Position numbers and translations under genes: made by a program. Shown here piece after piece: positions 16,595 to 25,336 of a stretch of 41,934 nt of DNA. Below the pieces are notes generated by a model. It was not told where the DNA came from and did no database searches. It was given only the letters and a program-made list of their open reading frames with translations. The stretch's first letter is position 1; each line of letters opens with the position of its first letter. The DNA is from Flexithrix dorotheae DSM 6795 (GTDB lineage Bacteria; Bacteroidota; Bacteroidia; Cytophagales; Flammeovirgaceae). The stretch is from NCBI RefSeq assembly GCF_000379765.1, contig NZ_KB903464.1:1-41934 (forward strand), given 5' to 3'.

Positions 16595-19500
16595 TCATTT
16601 CACACCTGACTCAGCTTTTTCAGATGGTTTAATTAATTGATCAATTTCTTTCACAAGGGCATTGATGGTAACAGAAATTTGGTTTATATGTTTTTCGATA
16701 GCATAAGCATCTTTTTCATGAAAGCAGATCTGCTCACCCGATTCAATAACCTTCTGAAAATGAGCAAGATCAAGATGTAAGGTAGTGCTTCTTACTTTAT
16801 GAACAATGCCATCAAACAGTGCTTTATTTTTAGAAGAAATTGCGGTTAAATAATCCGTCAGGAATTCTTCAAATACCCTTTTGCTTGCCCGTAAATATTG
16901 AAAATAAAAACTCTCGCCATATCCAAATAGCTCTTCAAGTTTTTCCTTTTTAATGATATTATTAGGTACATTGTGAAGGGATTCTGAATCCTTTGTGGCT
17001 TTTTCAACGGGTTTATGCTGCAAGTACTTGGCTATTTTTTCGTACAATTCTGTCGGGTTGAAAGGTTTGGTGATAAAATCAACCATACCTTTCAAAAATA
17101 CCTTATCATACACATCGGAAAGTGCAGCAGCAGAAAGTGCGATGATTTTTGTTTTGTCAAATTTCTCCGGATACAGTTTTTTAATTTTTTCTGTAGTTTC
17201 AAAACCATCCATTAAAGGCATTTGCAAATCCATTAAAATGATATCATAATCATTTTCTTCCACCATTTCCAAGGCAATTTTTCCATTCAGGGCAAAAGAC
17301 AAATTAGTATTCCATTTTGTCAGAAATTGCTGGGCAACCAATTGATTGGTAGGATTATCTTCCACCACCAATATATTCGCTCCATTCAGGTCTTTAGCTT
17401 TATTTTCAAACCGATTTGCCTGATAAATATTGGTTAGAGATTTTACCTGCTGATGGTCTCCTTTTTTGATTTTTAATCTAAAATAAAATGTAGAACCTTT
17501 ACCGTATTGGCTTTCCACTTTAATTTCACTTTTAAACAATTTGAGGAGATTCTTTGTAATGGATAAGCCTAACCCTGTACCTCCAAATCTTCTTGTAGTA
17601 TCGGATTCTGCCTGAGTGAATTTTTGAAAAATTAAATCTATTTTTTCCGGTTCTATTCCAATTCCCGTATCAATAATAGCGAAATCAACCATGGCATAAT
17701 CATCATCTTCATCTTCCAATTCCACATTAATTTTCACTACACCTTTTTCGGTAAATTTTATGGCATTATTTACCAGATTTGTCAGTATCTGAGTCAGTCT
17801 GGTCTGGTCTCCTTTTAAGATGTTTGGGACAGAGGAATCCAACATGACTTTCAGCTTTAAGCCTTTTTCTTCAGCTTTAAAAGAAAGGCCGCTTTTAATC
17901 ATCTCGATTAAATCAATAAGGTTAAAATCGACTTCTTCCAGTTTCAATTCCCCGGATTCAATTTTACTGAAATCAAGAATATCATTGATTAGGGATAATA
18001 AATTTTCTGCAGAAAATCTTAGAATCTTAAGCCGTTCCAGTTGGCTGGGTTTGGGTTCATCCTCAATTAATAAATGAGACATTCCAATTACCGAGTTAAG
18101 TGGAGTCCTGATTTCATGGGACATCGTAGAAAGGAATTCGGTTTTGGCTAAGGAAGCTTTTTCTGCTATTTCCTTTGACTTGATGATTTGCAATTCCTGT
18201 GCTTTCCTTTCCAGGGTAGAACCCACCCATCTGGCCAAAAGCCGGATAAATTCCAGGTCTTCCTCGATAAACCCATTTTTTCTAGGATCAGGACCTGAAA
18301 AATTGACCGTCCCATACCTTTTGCCTTTCACAAAAATAGGCATACCAATATAAGTCTCTAACTTAAAACTTTCATAACAGGGATGTTGAGCATATCTGGA
18401 TTTTTGCATATAAGGAATGGCTATGGCATCATTGGCAGCATAGGTAATGCTACAATAGGTATCCTGAAGCGGAAAATTTTGTGCTTTTTCTAGTGCAAAC
18501 CTACTGTCGTTAGAAACGAAATGATTCACAATATAATCCTCTTCTTCAATCTTGCTGATAATCCCTAAAGGCAATTCAAAATGCTCACAAACAAGCTGCA
18601 AAGCTTCCTCCAACTGCTGATCAAACTCCAAATATCCCTTAGAAGCAGTAGCATTAAGGGCTTTTAACCCACGCTGAAAATACTTTAATTTTAATTCCGA
18701 CTGAATGTCTTTGGTAATGTCCTGAAATATACCAGATATTTTAGTACGTTTTCCATTTTTCATTTCAGCCCTTCCCATTACCCTTACCCATTTATGCCCG
18801 CCTTTGGCAGTCAAAATTCCCAACTTTAAATCAAATGGCTCGCCAGAAGAGATACATTTTTCTACCGCCTTGGTAATAATTGGTTTGGACTGGTCATCAT
18901 AGAAATCTATTCCCTTTTCCACTGTTGGGACAAAATCAGCAGGTGCCTCATGGATACGATAAGTCTCCTGGGACCAATAAACTTTTTTTGCTTCCAGGTC
19001 AATAATCCAATTTCCAATGTGAGAAATCTTTTGGGCTTCTTTTAGCAGATGCTCGGATTTTTTAAGAGCAATAGTATTTGATTTTTCCTGGGTAATATTA
19101 ATCGCAGAACAATACAGTCGCTGGTTTTTCTGATCAGGTACTACATTCCATGAAAAAATAATATAATCTCCGTCTTTTTTCCTGTACCTGTTCTCGAAAT
19201 CTATAGTAGCCAAACCTTCATTGGCTAATTTCATAATTTCAGCCTTTGTCCTTTGCATATCATCAGGATGCACAAAATCAGCGTAGGAGGCGTTTAAAAT
19301 TTCCTCTTCTGAATAGCCTAAGTTTTCAGAAAAAGCAGGGTTTATTTCTAAAAAATTTCCTTCAAAATCCCCTACACAGACTGGGTTGAGGGATAAGTTA
19401 AACAGGTTTTTATATTCTTTGAGTTTAAAATCTTTGAGTTTTCGCTGATTAATATCCTGAATTTGAGATATAAAATAAAGGGGATCTCCCTGTCCGTCTC

Positions 19501-20176
19501 TTACTAAAGAAACTGTCAACAAAACCCAAACAGTATTGCCATTTTTATGGAAATAGCGCTTTTCCATTTGGTAACTTTCAATTTCCCCCTTTAAAACTTT
19601 TTGTACATTTTCCAGATCCAGGGTTAAATCATCCGGGTGGGTAATTTGCTGAAAATCAATATTTAACAGTTCTTCTTCAGAATAACCCACAATTTCACAG
19701 ATGGCCTTGTTCACCTTAAGCCAGGTACCATCCGGACCGACTAATGCCATACCGATAGGGGCTTTCTCAAATACCTGAAGAAATCGCTCCTCACTTTCCT
19801 TCAGACTCAATTCAATAGTTTTCTTTTCGGTTATTAAAAAATTGATAGAAAGAAACTTCTCTATTTTACCAGTCTCGTTTTGCAGGGGTTGAATAATTTT
19901 ATCCAGCCAATAAGTACTTCCTTTTTTGCTAACTTCCTTTACTTCTCCACGCCACATTTTCCCTTGTGAAAGCGTTTCAAATACCTCATTCCAAAATTCA
20001 TTTGTATGATCATCGGATGCCAAATCTTCCATTGATCTTTTTTTCAGTTCGGCTTCTTTATAGCCAGAAACTTCGCAATAAAGTCTATTGGCATCTACTA
20101 TTTTGCCTTTTAAATCCAATTCGGCAATGATGGTACTTTTATTAAAAACATTGGTAAAAGAATTTAACGCTTGCAT
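16595..20176 (-). CDS. Hybrid histidine kinase: PAS x4, GAF, HisKA, HATPase, REC, HPt
   Basis: A 1193-residue cytoplasmic phosphorelay protein with no membrane helix. Domains in order: four PAS/PAC units at about 1-120, 125-250, 252-370 and 375-495; GAF at 510-660; HisKA with His687 (STMSHEIRTP); ATPase at 780-905 (NLVNNAIKF, DTGIGIE, FGGTGLGL); receiver at 933-1053 with Asp983 (ILMDLQMPLMD) and Lys1037; and HPt at about 1085-1180 with His1127 (IVHKVRS). In the HPt motif the usual Lys three residues after His is Arg1130. The phosphorelay His687-Asp983-His1127 is thus complete within one chain, but the final output regulator is not encoded nearby. It is a single-gene transcript, flanked on its 5' side by a long non-coding stretch. 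Confidence 0.95.
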   Translation of the reverse strand: MQALNSFTNVFNKSTIIAELDLKGKIVDANRLYCEVSGYKEAELKKRSMEDLASDDHTNEFWNEVFETLSQGKMWRGEVKEVSKKGSTYWLDKIIQPLQNETGKIEKFLSINFLITEKKTIELSLKESEERFLQVFEKAPIGMALVGPDGTWLKVNKAICEIVGYSEEELLNIDFQQITHPDDLTLDLENVQKVLKGEIESYQMEKRYFHKNGNTVWVLLTVSLVRDGQGDPLYFISQIQDINQRKLKDFKLKEYKNLFNLSLNPVCVGDFEGNFLEINPAFSENLGYSEEEILNASYADFVHPDDMQRTKAEIMKLANEGLATIDFENRYRKKDGDYIIFSWNVVPDQKNQRLYCSAINITQEKSNTIALKKSEHLLKEAQKISHIGNWIIDLEAKKVYWSQETYRIHEAPADFVPTVEKGIDFYDDQSKPIITKAVEKCISSGEPFDLKLGILTAKGGHKWVRVMGRAEMKNGKRTKISGIFQDITKDIQSELKLKYFQRGLKALNATASKGYLEFDQQLEEALQLVCEHFELPLGIISKIEEEDYIVNHFVSNDSRFALEKAQNFPLQDTYCSITYAANDAIAIPYMQKSRYAQHPCYESFKLETYIGMPIFVKGKRYGTVNFSGPDPRKNGFIEEDLEFIRLLARWVGSTLERKAQELQIIKSKEIAEKASLAKTEFLSTMSHEIRTPLNSVIGMSHLLIEDEPKPSQLERLKILRFSAENLLSLINDILDFSKIESGELKLEEVDFNLIDLIEMIKSGLSFKAEEKGLKLKVMLDSSVPNILKGDQTRLTQILTNLVNNAIKFTEKGVVKINVELEDEDDDYAMVDFAIIDTGIGIEPEKIDLIFQKFTQAESDTTRRFGGTGLGLSITKNLLKLFKSEIKVESQYGKGSTFYFRLKIKKGDHQQVKSLTNIYQANRFENKAKDLNGANILVVEDNPTNQLVAQQFLTKWNTNLSFALNGKIALEMVEENDYDIILMDLQMPLMDGFETTEKIKKLYPEKFDKTKIIALSAAALSDVYDKVFLKGMVDFITKPFNPTELYEKIAKYLQHKPVEKATKDSESLHNVPNNIIKKEKLEELFGYGESFYFQYLRASKRVFEEFLTDYLTAISSKNKALFDGIVHKVRSTTLHLDLAHFQKVIESGEQICFHEKDAYAIEKHINQISVTINALVKEIDQLIKPSEKAESGVK

Positions 20177-20998
20177 AGGGCTTTTTTTGGATCAAGTTTT
20201 TCTGGTCAAAAAATACATTTACTTTATCTAAATGTACTATTGGAAAAGCATGCATACATTATTTTGGAAGGAGCTTAATCACGGAAAATCACTAAATTAA
20301 TCCTTCTAATTGAATGTAATTTTGCTTCGATTATAAAGTAGTTAGTTTGAAGGTTAAATAGTCTGTACTGTTGATATGTAAAAGACTTTTGGTTGTATTA
20401 ACCTGATAATTAAAACAGCGATAGAATGGTTAGTATGTAGTACCTTAAAAAAATATAAACGGAAACAAAAATTAGTTTCGTCTGTTAATCACCTTAGTAA
20501 AAAAATATGTGATATAGTCTAAATAAGGTGAATTTCCAGCTTTATAAAGTAATGCTAGCAGTAAAAGTATTTGCATGTAAATTCTAATCCAAATACCCAT
20601 GTAGAGGATCATGTACCTTAATTTTGTTAACAATGTAAACATTTTACAAAATATCCCCTTTAGACCTGAATACGAGAAAATAATTTGAAGTTTTTATGAT
20701 ATTTTAAAGATTAAATTATACTTTATCTAGTAATATCTGGATTCCCTGATTGTGAACTGGTATGTAATAATCAGTAAATAGTTGTAAGATTGAGGGTTTA
20801 AGAGTAGAAAATTTTCCCTTGATTTAGAACTTTTCAGGTTTGAAGGCCTTTGCAAAATTTCCCTTCATTTTTATATCATCTGGCTACTTTATGGTTTATC
20901 CTGAATTTTGTATCCTATGAAAATCAGGTATCCTATCGGGTTATAAGTGGTAGGTGCGTTGTGAAGACCTTTGCTAACAACCTTAATATTTAAACAAG

Positions 20999-21034
20999 GG
21001 TATTTTGTTATTTTATTATCAATAACAAAATACC
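20999..21034. repeat. Orphan 14-bp perfect stem-loop
   Basis: GGTATTTTGTTATT at 20999-21012 pairs perfectly with 21021-21034, with an 8-nt loop. No gene ends nearby on either strand and no T-run follows, so it is not an ordinary gene terminator. It might end or fold an unannotated small RNA. Confidence 0.45.
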
Positions 21035-21074
21035 TGCTTAAGAAAACCGGTCATCAAAATTATTTCTGGACGGC

Positions 21075-21088
21075 TATTTCATGAAATA
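21075..21088. promoter_or_regulatory. 14-bp palindrome, operator-like
   Basis: TATTTCATGAAATA is its own reverse complement. It lies about 230 bp before the universal stress protein start and could be a dimeric regulator site; no regulator is assigned. Confidence 0.3.
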
Positions 21089-21094
21089 TAGGTG

Positions 21095-21156
21095 AGGTAA
21101 AAACGCGGCTACTATTTGCCTTTTAACTGGCAAAGAGTTCGACTCTTTGTTTACCT
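21095..21156 (+). promoter_or_regulatory. Overlapping, mutually exclusive hairpins
   Basis: Three pairings can be drawn: AGGTAAA (21095-21101) with TTTACCT (21150-21156); CAAAGAGT (21131-21138) with ACTCTTTG (21142-21149), loop TCG; and TTTGCC (21115-21120) with GGCAAA (21129-21134). The last two share bases 21131-21134 and cannot form together, as in an attenuator or riboswitch-type switch. If the promoter at 21256 is the only one, this element is not transcribed in the operon mRNA. Confidence 0.35.
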
Positions 21157-21255
21157 TCCAAAGTTTAAAAATTACTCTCAAAGCCAATTTAAAACGTATT
21201 AAATAAAAATCAGAAAACCAAGGTTAAATGTCATACTTTGTATGGATGGAAGTCA

Positions 21256-21286
21256 TATGTAGGGTAAAATTCCGGGAATATATTTG
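21256..21286 (+). promoter_or_regulatory. Promoter candidate of the stress protein/V-ATPase operon
   Basis: TATG at 21256-21259 (consensus TTTG), 19 bp, then TATATTTG at 21279-21286, an exact TAnnTTTG. It is followed 32 bp later by the GTG start at 21319. Confidence 0.5.
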
Positions 21287-21318
21287 GAAAAACCCCTTTT
21301 ACTCAAATCCTTAAAACC

Positions 21319-22125
21319 GTGGAAAAACATAAAAACATATTAGTTCCCACTGATTTCTCGGAAAGGGCTCATAATGCACTAGATCAGGCAATCTACCTGG
21401 GAAAAAAGATCAAAGGAAAACTGATTATTTATCACGTTTATCATCGTCCTGTTGAAGATGGAGGATTAAAACTCTCTGAAAAAGAAAAACGCATTGATAA
21501 GCAGTTTGAAGAATTGAAAAAAATCCATCCCGGATTATCCGGTATTCCATATGAGTTCAAAAAAGAACTGGGAATTTCCCTAAATAAATTTGTTGAAGTG
21601 ATTAAAAGAGAAGCTATTGATCTGATTGTAATGGCTACAAAAGGGGCAAAAAGTTTCGATGTATTGTGGGGCACTAAAACTGCCAAAGTTATTAAACAAG
21701 CAACTATGCCGGTTTTTGTTATCCCCGATAATACATCACTTATCAATTTGAAAAATGTGTGCCTTGCATGTGATTTTAGCACTTCTACAGATTACCATCA
21801 ATTGGAATTATTAATTGACCTGGCAAAAAAGTTAGAATTAACCATTAATGTCGTCACGCTCAATCGCAATGAGAGAGTGATGACCATTCGGGAGCTGGAA
21901 CATCGGGAAAAAGTAATTAGAAAACTGGAAAGTGTAAAAACTAACTTCCATTTTACCTATCACCACAATTTAGAAGATGGATTAGTGAATTACTGTCTCC
22001 ATAATGGCATTAATTTGATTGCCATTTTGCCTAAAAGTTACTTTTTTATTGAACGGCTGTTTCATGAAAGCTTAACTGAAAAAATGACTTTCCGTAGTCC
22101 CATTCCTTTAGTAGTCCTTAAATAA
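21319..22125 (+). CDS. Tandem-domain universal stress protein (upstream copy)
   Basis: A 268-residue cytoplasmic protein of two UspA-like halves. The first half (about 1-138) begins KNILVPTDFSERAHNALDQA and ends with a degenerate nucleotide loop, MATKGAKSFDVLWGTK, where the usual G-x2-G-x9-G-[ST] is changed (first G is A, spacing 8). The second half (143-268) begins KNVCLACDFSTSTD and has no loop motif. So neither half has a canonical ATP site, and this is probably a non-ATP-binding type. It starts with GTG; no ATG is available before the conserved strand. It lies 7 bp before the subunit E gene, which makes it the likely first gene of the V-ATPase operon. Its link to the pump is by position only. 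Confidence 0.9.
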   Translation: MEKHKNILVPTDFSERAHNALDQAIYLGKKIKGKLIIYHVYHRPVEDGGLKLSEKEKRIDKQFEELKKIHPGLSGIPYEFKKELGISLNKFVEVIKREAIDLIVMATKGAKSFDVLWGTKTAKVIKQATMPVFVIPDNTSLINLKNVCLACDFSTSTDYHQLELLIDLAKKLELTINVVTLNRNERVMTIRELEHREKVIRKLESVKTNFHFTYHHNLEDGLVNYCLHNGINLIAILPKSYFFIERLFHESLTEKMTFRSPIPLVVLK

Positions 22126-22132
22126 TCATGCG

Positions 22133-22747
22133 ATGGCAAGTAATATTAATAATTTGAATAAACTGGCTGATCAAATCTACCAGGAGGGTATAGAAAAGGC
22201 TGAAAAAAGATCAGAAGAAATACTTCAGGAGGCAGCAGCTGAAGCACAGGAAATTTTAAACCAGGCACAAAATGAAGCCAAAACAATTGTAGAGCAAGCC
22301 AGATTAGAAGCTATTCAGCTTAAAAGAAGTGTAGAAAATGAACTGGAACTTAAAGGCCATCAATTTTTAAGTGACCTGAAGGAAAAAATTGCAAACCTGC
22401 TTTCGGACAGAATTATTAAAATCAATACCCAGGAAGCCTTTGCTGATGTAGCATTTTTGCAATCTGTAATATCAGAGGTGGTAAAAATATGGAATATTGA
22501 GGAAGATTTTGTGCTCATCCTTCCCGCTGAACTGGAAGATAAACTCAAGGGCTCCTTTGCACGCAGTATTCAGGAAATCATGCCTAATGTTTTTATTGCC
22601 TTTGAAAATGGCATAAACAGAGGGTTTCGCATTGGTAGAAAATCCGACAATTTTCAAGTGTCATTCAGTGATGAAGATTTCGTTGAGATTTTTAGTTCAT
22701 ATCTTTCCGAGCAGGCTAACAAACTTTTATTTAAGGAAAGCATATGA
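22133..22747 (+). CDS. V-type ATPase subunit E (peripheral stalk)
   Basis: A 204-residue protein with a long N-terminal helix rich in Ala, Glu and Gln (about 10-75), followed by a mixed alpha/beta domain to the end (DFVLILPAELEDKL; GINRGFRIGRKSDNFQVSFSDEDFVEIFSSYL). This is the layout of the stalk subunit E that holds the catalytic head against rotation. No G/H partner subunit gene is visible. Its stop overlaps the next start by 4 bp (ATGA). Position as first ATPase gene, before DUF2764, A and B, agrees with the gene order of Bacteroidota, spirochaete and chlamydial V-ATPase operons. Confidence 0.9.
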   Translation: MASNINNLNKLADQIYQEGIEKAEKRSEEILQEAAAEAQEILNQAQNEAKTIVEQARLEAIQLKRSVENELELKGHQFLSDLKEKIANLLSDRIIKINTQEAFADVAFLQSVISEVVKIWNIEEDFVLILPAELEDKLKGSFARSIQEIMPNVFIAFENGINRGFRIGRKSDNFQVSFSDEDFVEIFSSYLSEQANKLLFKESI

Positions 22748-23574
22748 ATTACTATTATTTGATAGCCGGTCTTCCCAACCTTTCCAATGATATGGATTCA
22801 CAGGGCATTGATTTCGAAAAAACTTTCGAGTTGATACAGCGAAATCTTACCCTGGAGGATAACCGGTTGTTCAGGTACCTGCTTTATCCAAATGATATAC
22901 GAAACCTGTTATCAATTTTATTTTATGAATATCATCATCTGCCTTTACTATCTGCCAAAAGGACTTCGGTTTTTAGTGAAGAAGAGATGAAGGATTACAG
23001 GTTTTTCAGGAGCAATTTCCCGAATTTTTTAAATGATTTTTTGGCTGAAAATGAAGCCCGGTTTCCTAGCATGACCATGAGGGAAATGGAGGATGCACTG
23101 ATGGCTAAGTTTTATGAAGAGGTGGTGGCCCTAAACAACTTATTTATTAGAAAGTACTTCAGTTTCTATAAAGAACTGAAAGACCTTATTGCTGCCTTTA
23201 ATTTTGAGTCTTTTAAATTCTTGTCAAGTCCAAATATCAAAGATCCGGAGCGACTAATCGGCCAGATAGGGCCAGCACGTTCACCAACCACTACCTTGAT
23301 TAAAGATTATCCCTATCTGGAAAAGCTAATGGCAGTATTGTCCGACAATGATCCCCAAAAAATTGCACTATTCATTGATCGCATTCTTTGGGACTTTTTA
23401 GAAGAAAAAAAACAAGGCTTTTTTAGCAATGAGGAGGTTTTTACCTACACTATTCAACTACTTATGAAGGAGCGGTGGGCGCTGCTTGACCGGGAAGAGG
23501 GCTCTAAGCGCTTTTTAAAGATACATCAAAAAATTAGAAACAATGTCAGGTCTCCTAAAGCATCTATAATATGA
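22744..23574 (+). CDS. DUF2764-family V-ATPase operon protein (possible subunit C equivalent)
   Basis: A 276-residue, mostly helical, soluble protein beginning MNYYYLIAGLPNLSND. I recognise it as the DUF2764 protein regularly encoded between subunits E and A of bacterial V-ATPases of this type. Its place corresponds to subunit C (the funnel that links the rotor to the K-ring) in other A/V-ATPase operons, and no gene like classical C or F is present here. The N-terminal YYLIAGLP and many helical segments with LL/FF pairs are compatible with a C-like role, but this is inference. It overlaps both neighbours by 4 bp, so expression is tightly coupled. Confidence 0.78.
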   Translation: MNYYYLIAGLPNLSNDMDSQGIDFEKTFELIQRNLTLEDNRLFRYLLYPNDIRNLLSILFYEYHHLPLLSAKRTSVFSEEEMKDYRFFRSNFPNFLNDFLAENEARFPSMTMREMEDALMAKFYEEVVALNNLFIRKYFSFYKELKDLIAAFNFESFKFLSSPNIKDPERLIGQIGPARSPTTTLIKDYPYLEKLMAVLSDNDPQKIALFIDRILWDFLEEKKQGFFSNEEVFTYTIQLLMKERWALLDREEGSKRFLKIHQKIRNNVRSPKASII

Positions 23575-25334
23575 ATACAGGAAAAGTAACTGGTGTAATT
23601 TCCAACCTTATATTTATTGAGGTTGAAGGGGCTGTCACCCAAAACGAGATTTGTCTGATCCATTCTGAAAACAAACGCCTACTTGCTGAAGTAATCAGGG
23701 TGAAAGATGCTCAAGTATCGGCCCAGCTTTTTGAAACAAGCATGACCATCAAAATTGGCAGTCAGGTAGACTTTACTGGTAAAATGCTGGAGGTGGAATT
23801 AGGGCCAGGCATCCTGTCCAAGAAGTACGATGGCCTGCAAAACGACCTGACCAAAATGAGTGATCTTTTTATCGAAATTGGGCAGTCCACCGCTCCTTTG
23901 GATGAGGATATTTTTTACAAATTCAATCCTCTGGTGAAAGTAGGAGATAAGGTTTATGCAGGTGACTGGCTGGGAAGTGTATTAGAAAACTGGATTGATC
24001 ATAAGATAATGGTCCCTTTTACTCTGAAAGGGGGCTATAAAGTGGTAACGATAGTCAATAGTGGAGACTACAGGATACAGGATACGATTGCCGTTCTTTC
24101 ATCGGAAAAAGGAGAAAAGGTGATAGTTACCATGGTTCAAAAATGGCCGGTAAAGCGGGCAATCAATGTTTACCGTCAAAAGATTAGACCTAACCAACTC
24201 CTGCAAACCGGCTTACGGGTGATTGATACACTCAATCCCATTGCTGAAGGAGGAACCGGCTATATTCCCGGACCTTTCGGAACCGGTAAAACAGTACTTC
24301 AGCAATCAATAGCCAAAAATAGCAAGGCGGATGTGCTTATTGTAGTGGCCTGTGGGGAACGCGCCAATGAAGTTGTTGAAATTTTCACAGAGTTTCCTCA
24401 ACTTACCGACCAAGTGACAGGCAGGAAACTGGATGAGAAAACTACCATCATTTGTAATACTTCTAATATGCCAGTTGCAGCACGGGAATCTTCGGTGTAT
24501 GTGGGAATGACCCTGGCAGAATATTACCGTTGTATGGGGCTGAAAGTTCTCGTGCTGGCCGACAGTACTTCTCGATGGGCTCAGGCTCTTCGTGAAATGT
24601 CCAACCGGATGGAAGAATTACCAGGACCGGATGCCTTTCCGGTTGAACTTCCCGCCACTATTGCCAATTTTTACAGCAGGGCAGGGCTTACCGAACTCAA
24701 AAATGGCAAATGGGGCTCAGTTACTTTTATTGGAACGGTTTCCCCGGCAGGAGGTAATTTTAAAGAGCCCGTAACAGAATCTACCAGTAAAGTTGCCAGA
24801 TGTTTTTTCGCGCTTTCCCAAAAACGTGCAGATGCCAAAAGATATCCCGCAATTGATCCTCTGGCCTCTTACTCAAAGTATTTGGAATACCCTGAATTTG
24901 TCCGAAATGCAGATGAACTTATTCAGAAAGGATGGGTAGAAAAAGTAAAGCGTTGTAAGAATTTAATTCAAAATGGTTTGGAAGCCAGGGACCAAATCAG
25001 CATTCTGGGTGATGATGCGGTACCGATAGAATATCATACTGCTTTTTGGAAAAGTGAACTGATTGACTTTACCTTAATTCAGCAAGATTCATTTGACAAT
25101 GTTGATATGAATTCTCCTATTGAGAGACAACAATACATGCTCAACAAGGTAATGGCCATTTGTGAGTTGGATTTTCCATTCACAGAATTTGAAGAGGTGG
25201 GAACTTATTTTAAGAAGCTCATCAATTTGCTGAAGCAAATGAATTATACTGCCTTTGAGACTAAACAATTTAGGAATTACGAAGCATCACTTGATAAAGA
25301 ATTATTGGGAATAAAAGAAGAAATAATAAATTAA
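23571..25334 (+). CDS. V-type ATPase catalytic subunit A
   Basis: A 587-residue subunit that binds and hydrolyses ATP in the head (A3B3). The N-terminal beta-barrel is at 1-70, the A-specific insertion at about 110-185, and the nucleotide-binding domain at 200-430 with P-loop GPFGTGKT at 234-241 (Lys240, Thr241) and the GER motif with Glu263. Walker B-like VLVLADSTSRWAQALREMS follows near 325-343, and a helical C-terminal domain closes the chain. Length is normal for the family. It starts within the end of the DUF2764 gene and is followed by subunit B after 2 bp. Active-site residues appear intact. Confidence 0.97.
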   Translation: MNTGKVTGVISNLIFIEVEGAVTQNEICLIHSENKRLLAEVIRVKDAQVSAQLFETSMTIKIGSQVDFTGKMLEVELGPGILSKKYDGLQNDLTKMSDLFIEIGQSTAPLDEDIFYKFNPLVKVGDKVYAGDWLGSVLENWIDHKIMVPFTLKGGYKVVTIVNSGDYRIQDTIAVLSSEKGEKVIVTMVQKWPVKRAINVYRQKIRPNQLLQTGLRVIDTLNPIAEGGTGYIPGPFGTGKTVLQQSIAKNSKADVLIVVACGERANEVVEIFTEFPQLTDQVTGRKLDEKTTIICNTSNMPVAARESSVYVGMTLAEYYRCMGLKVLVLADSTSRWAQALREMSNRMEELPGPDAFPVELPATIANFYSRAGLTELKNGKWGSVTFIGTVSPAGGNFKEPVTESTSKVARCFFALSQKRADAKRYPAIDPLASYSKYLEYPEFVRNADELIQKGWVEKVKRCKNLIQNGLEARDQISILGDDAVPIEYHTAFWKSELIDFTLIQQDSFDNVDMNSPIERQQYMLNKVMAICELDFPFTEFEEVGTYFKKLINLLKQMNYTAFETKQFRNYEASLDKELLGIKEEIIN

Positions 25335-25336
25335 CC

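Larger units (their letters stand above)
20177..21318. other. 1.1-kb non-coding region before the V-ATPase block
   Basis: The longest gap in the window, between divergent genes (hybrid kinase, minus; universal stress protein, plus). No reading frame, tRNA or known RNA was recognised. It contains a 14-bp perfect stem-loop (20999-21034), a 14-bp palindrome (21075-21088), a set of overlapping hairpins (21095-21156) and a promoter candidate (21256-21286), all in its last third. The first 800 bp show only AT-rich sequence, with a TAATTTTG -7-like element at 20619. Confidence 0.5.

Noticed and set aside
20619-20626. TAATTTTG as a promoter element in the long gap
   Set aside because: An exact -7 match but no TTG at 19 bp upstream and no gene or RNA downstream that it would serve; common by chance in AT-rich DNA.
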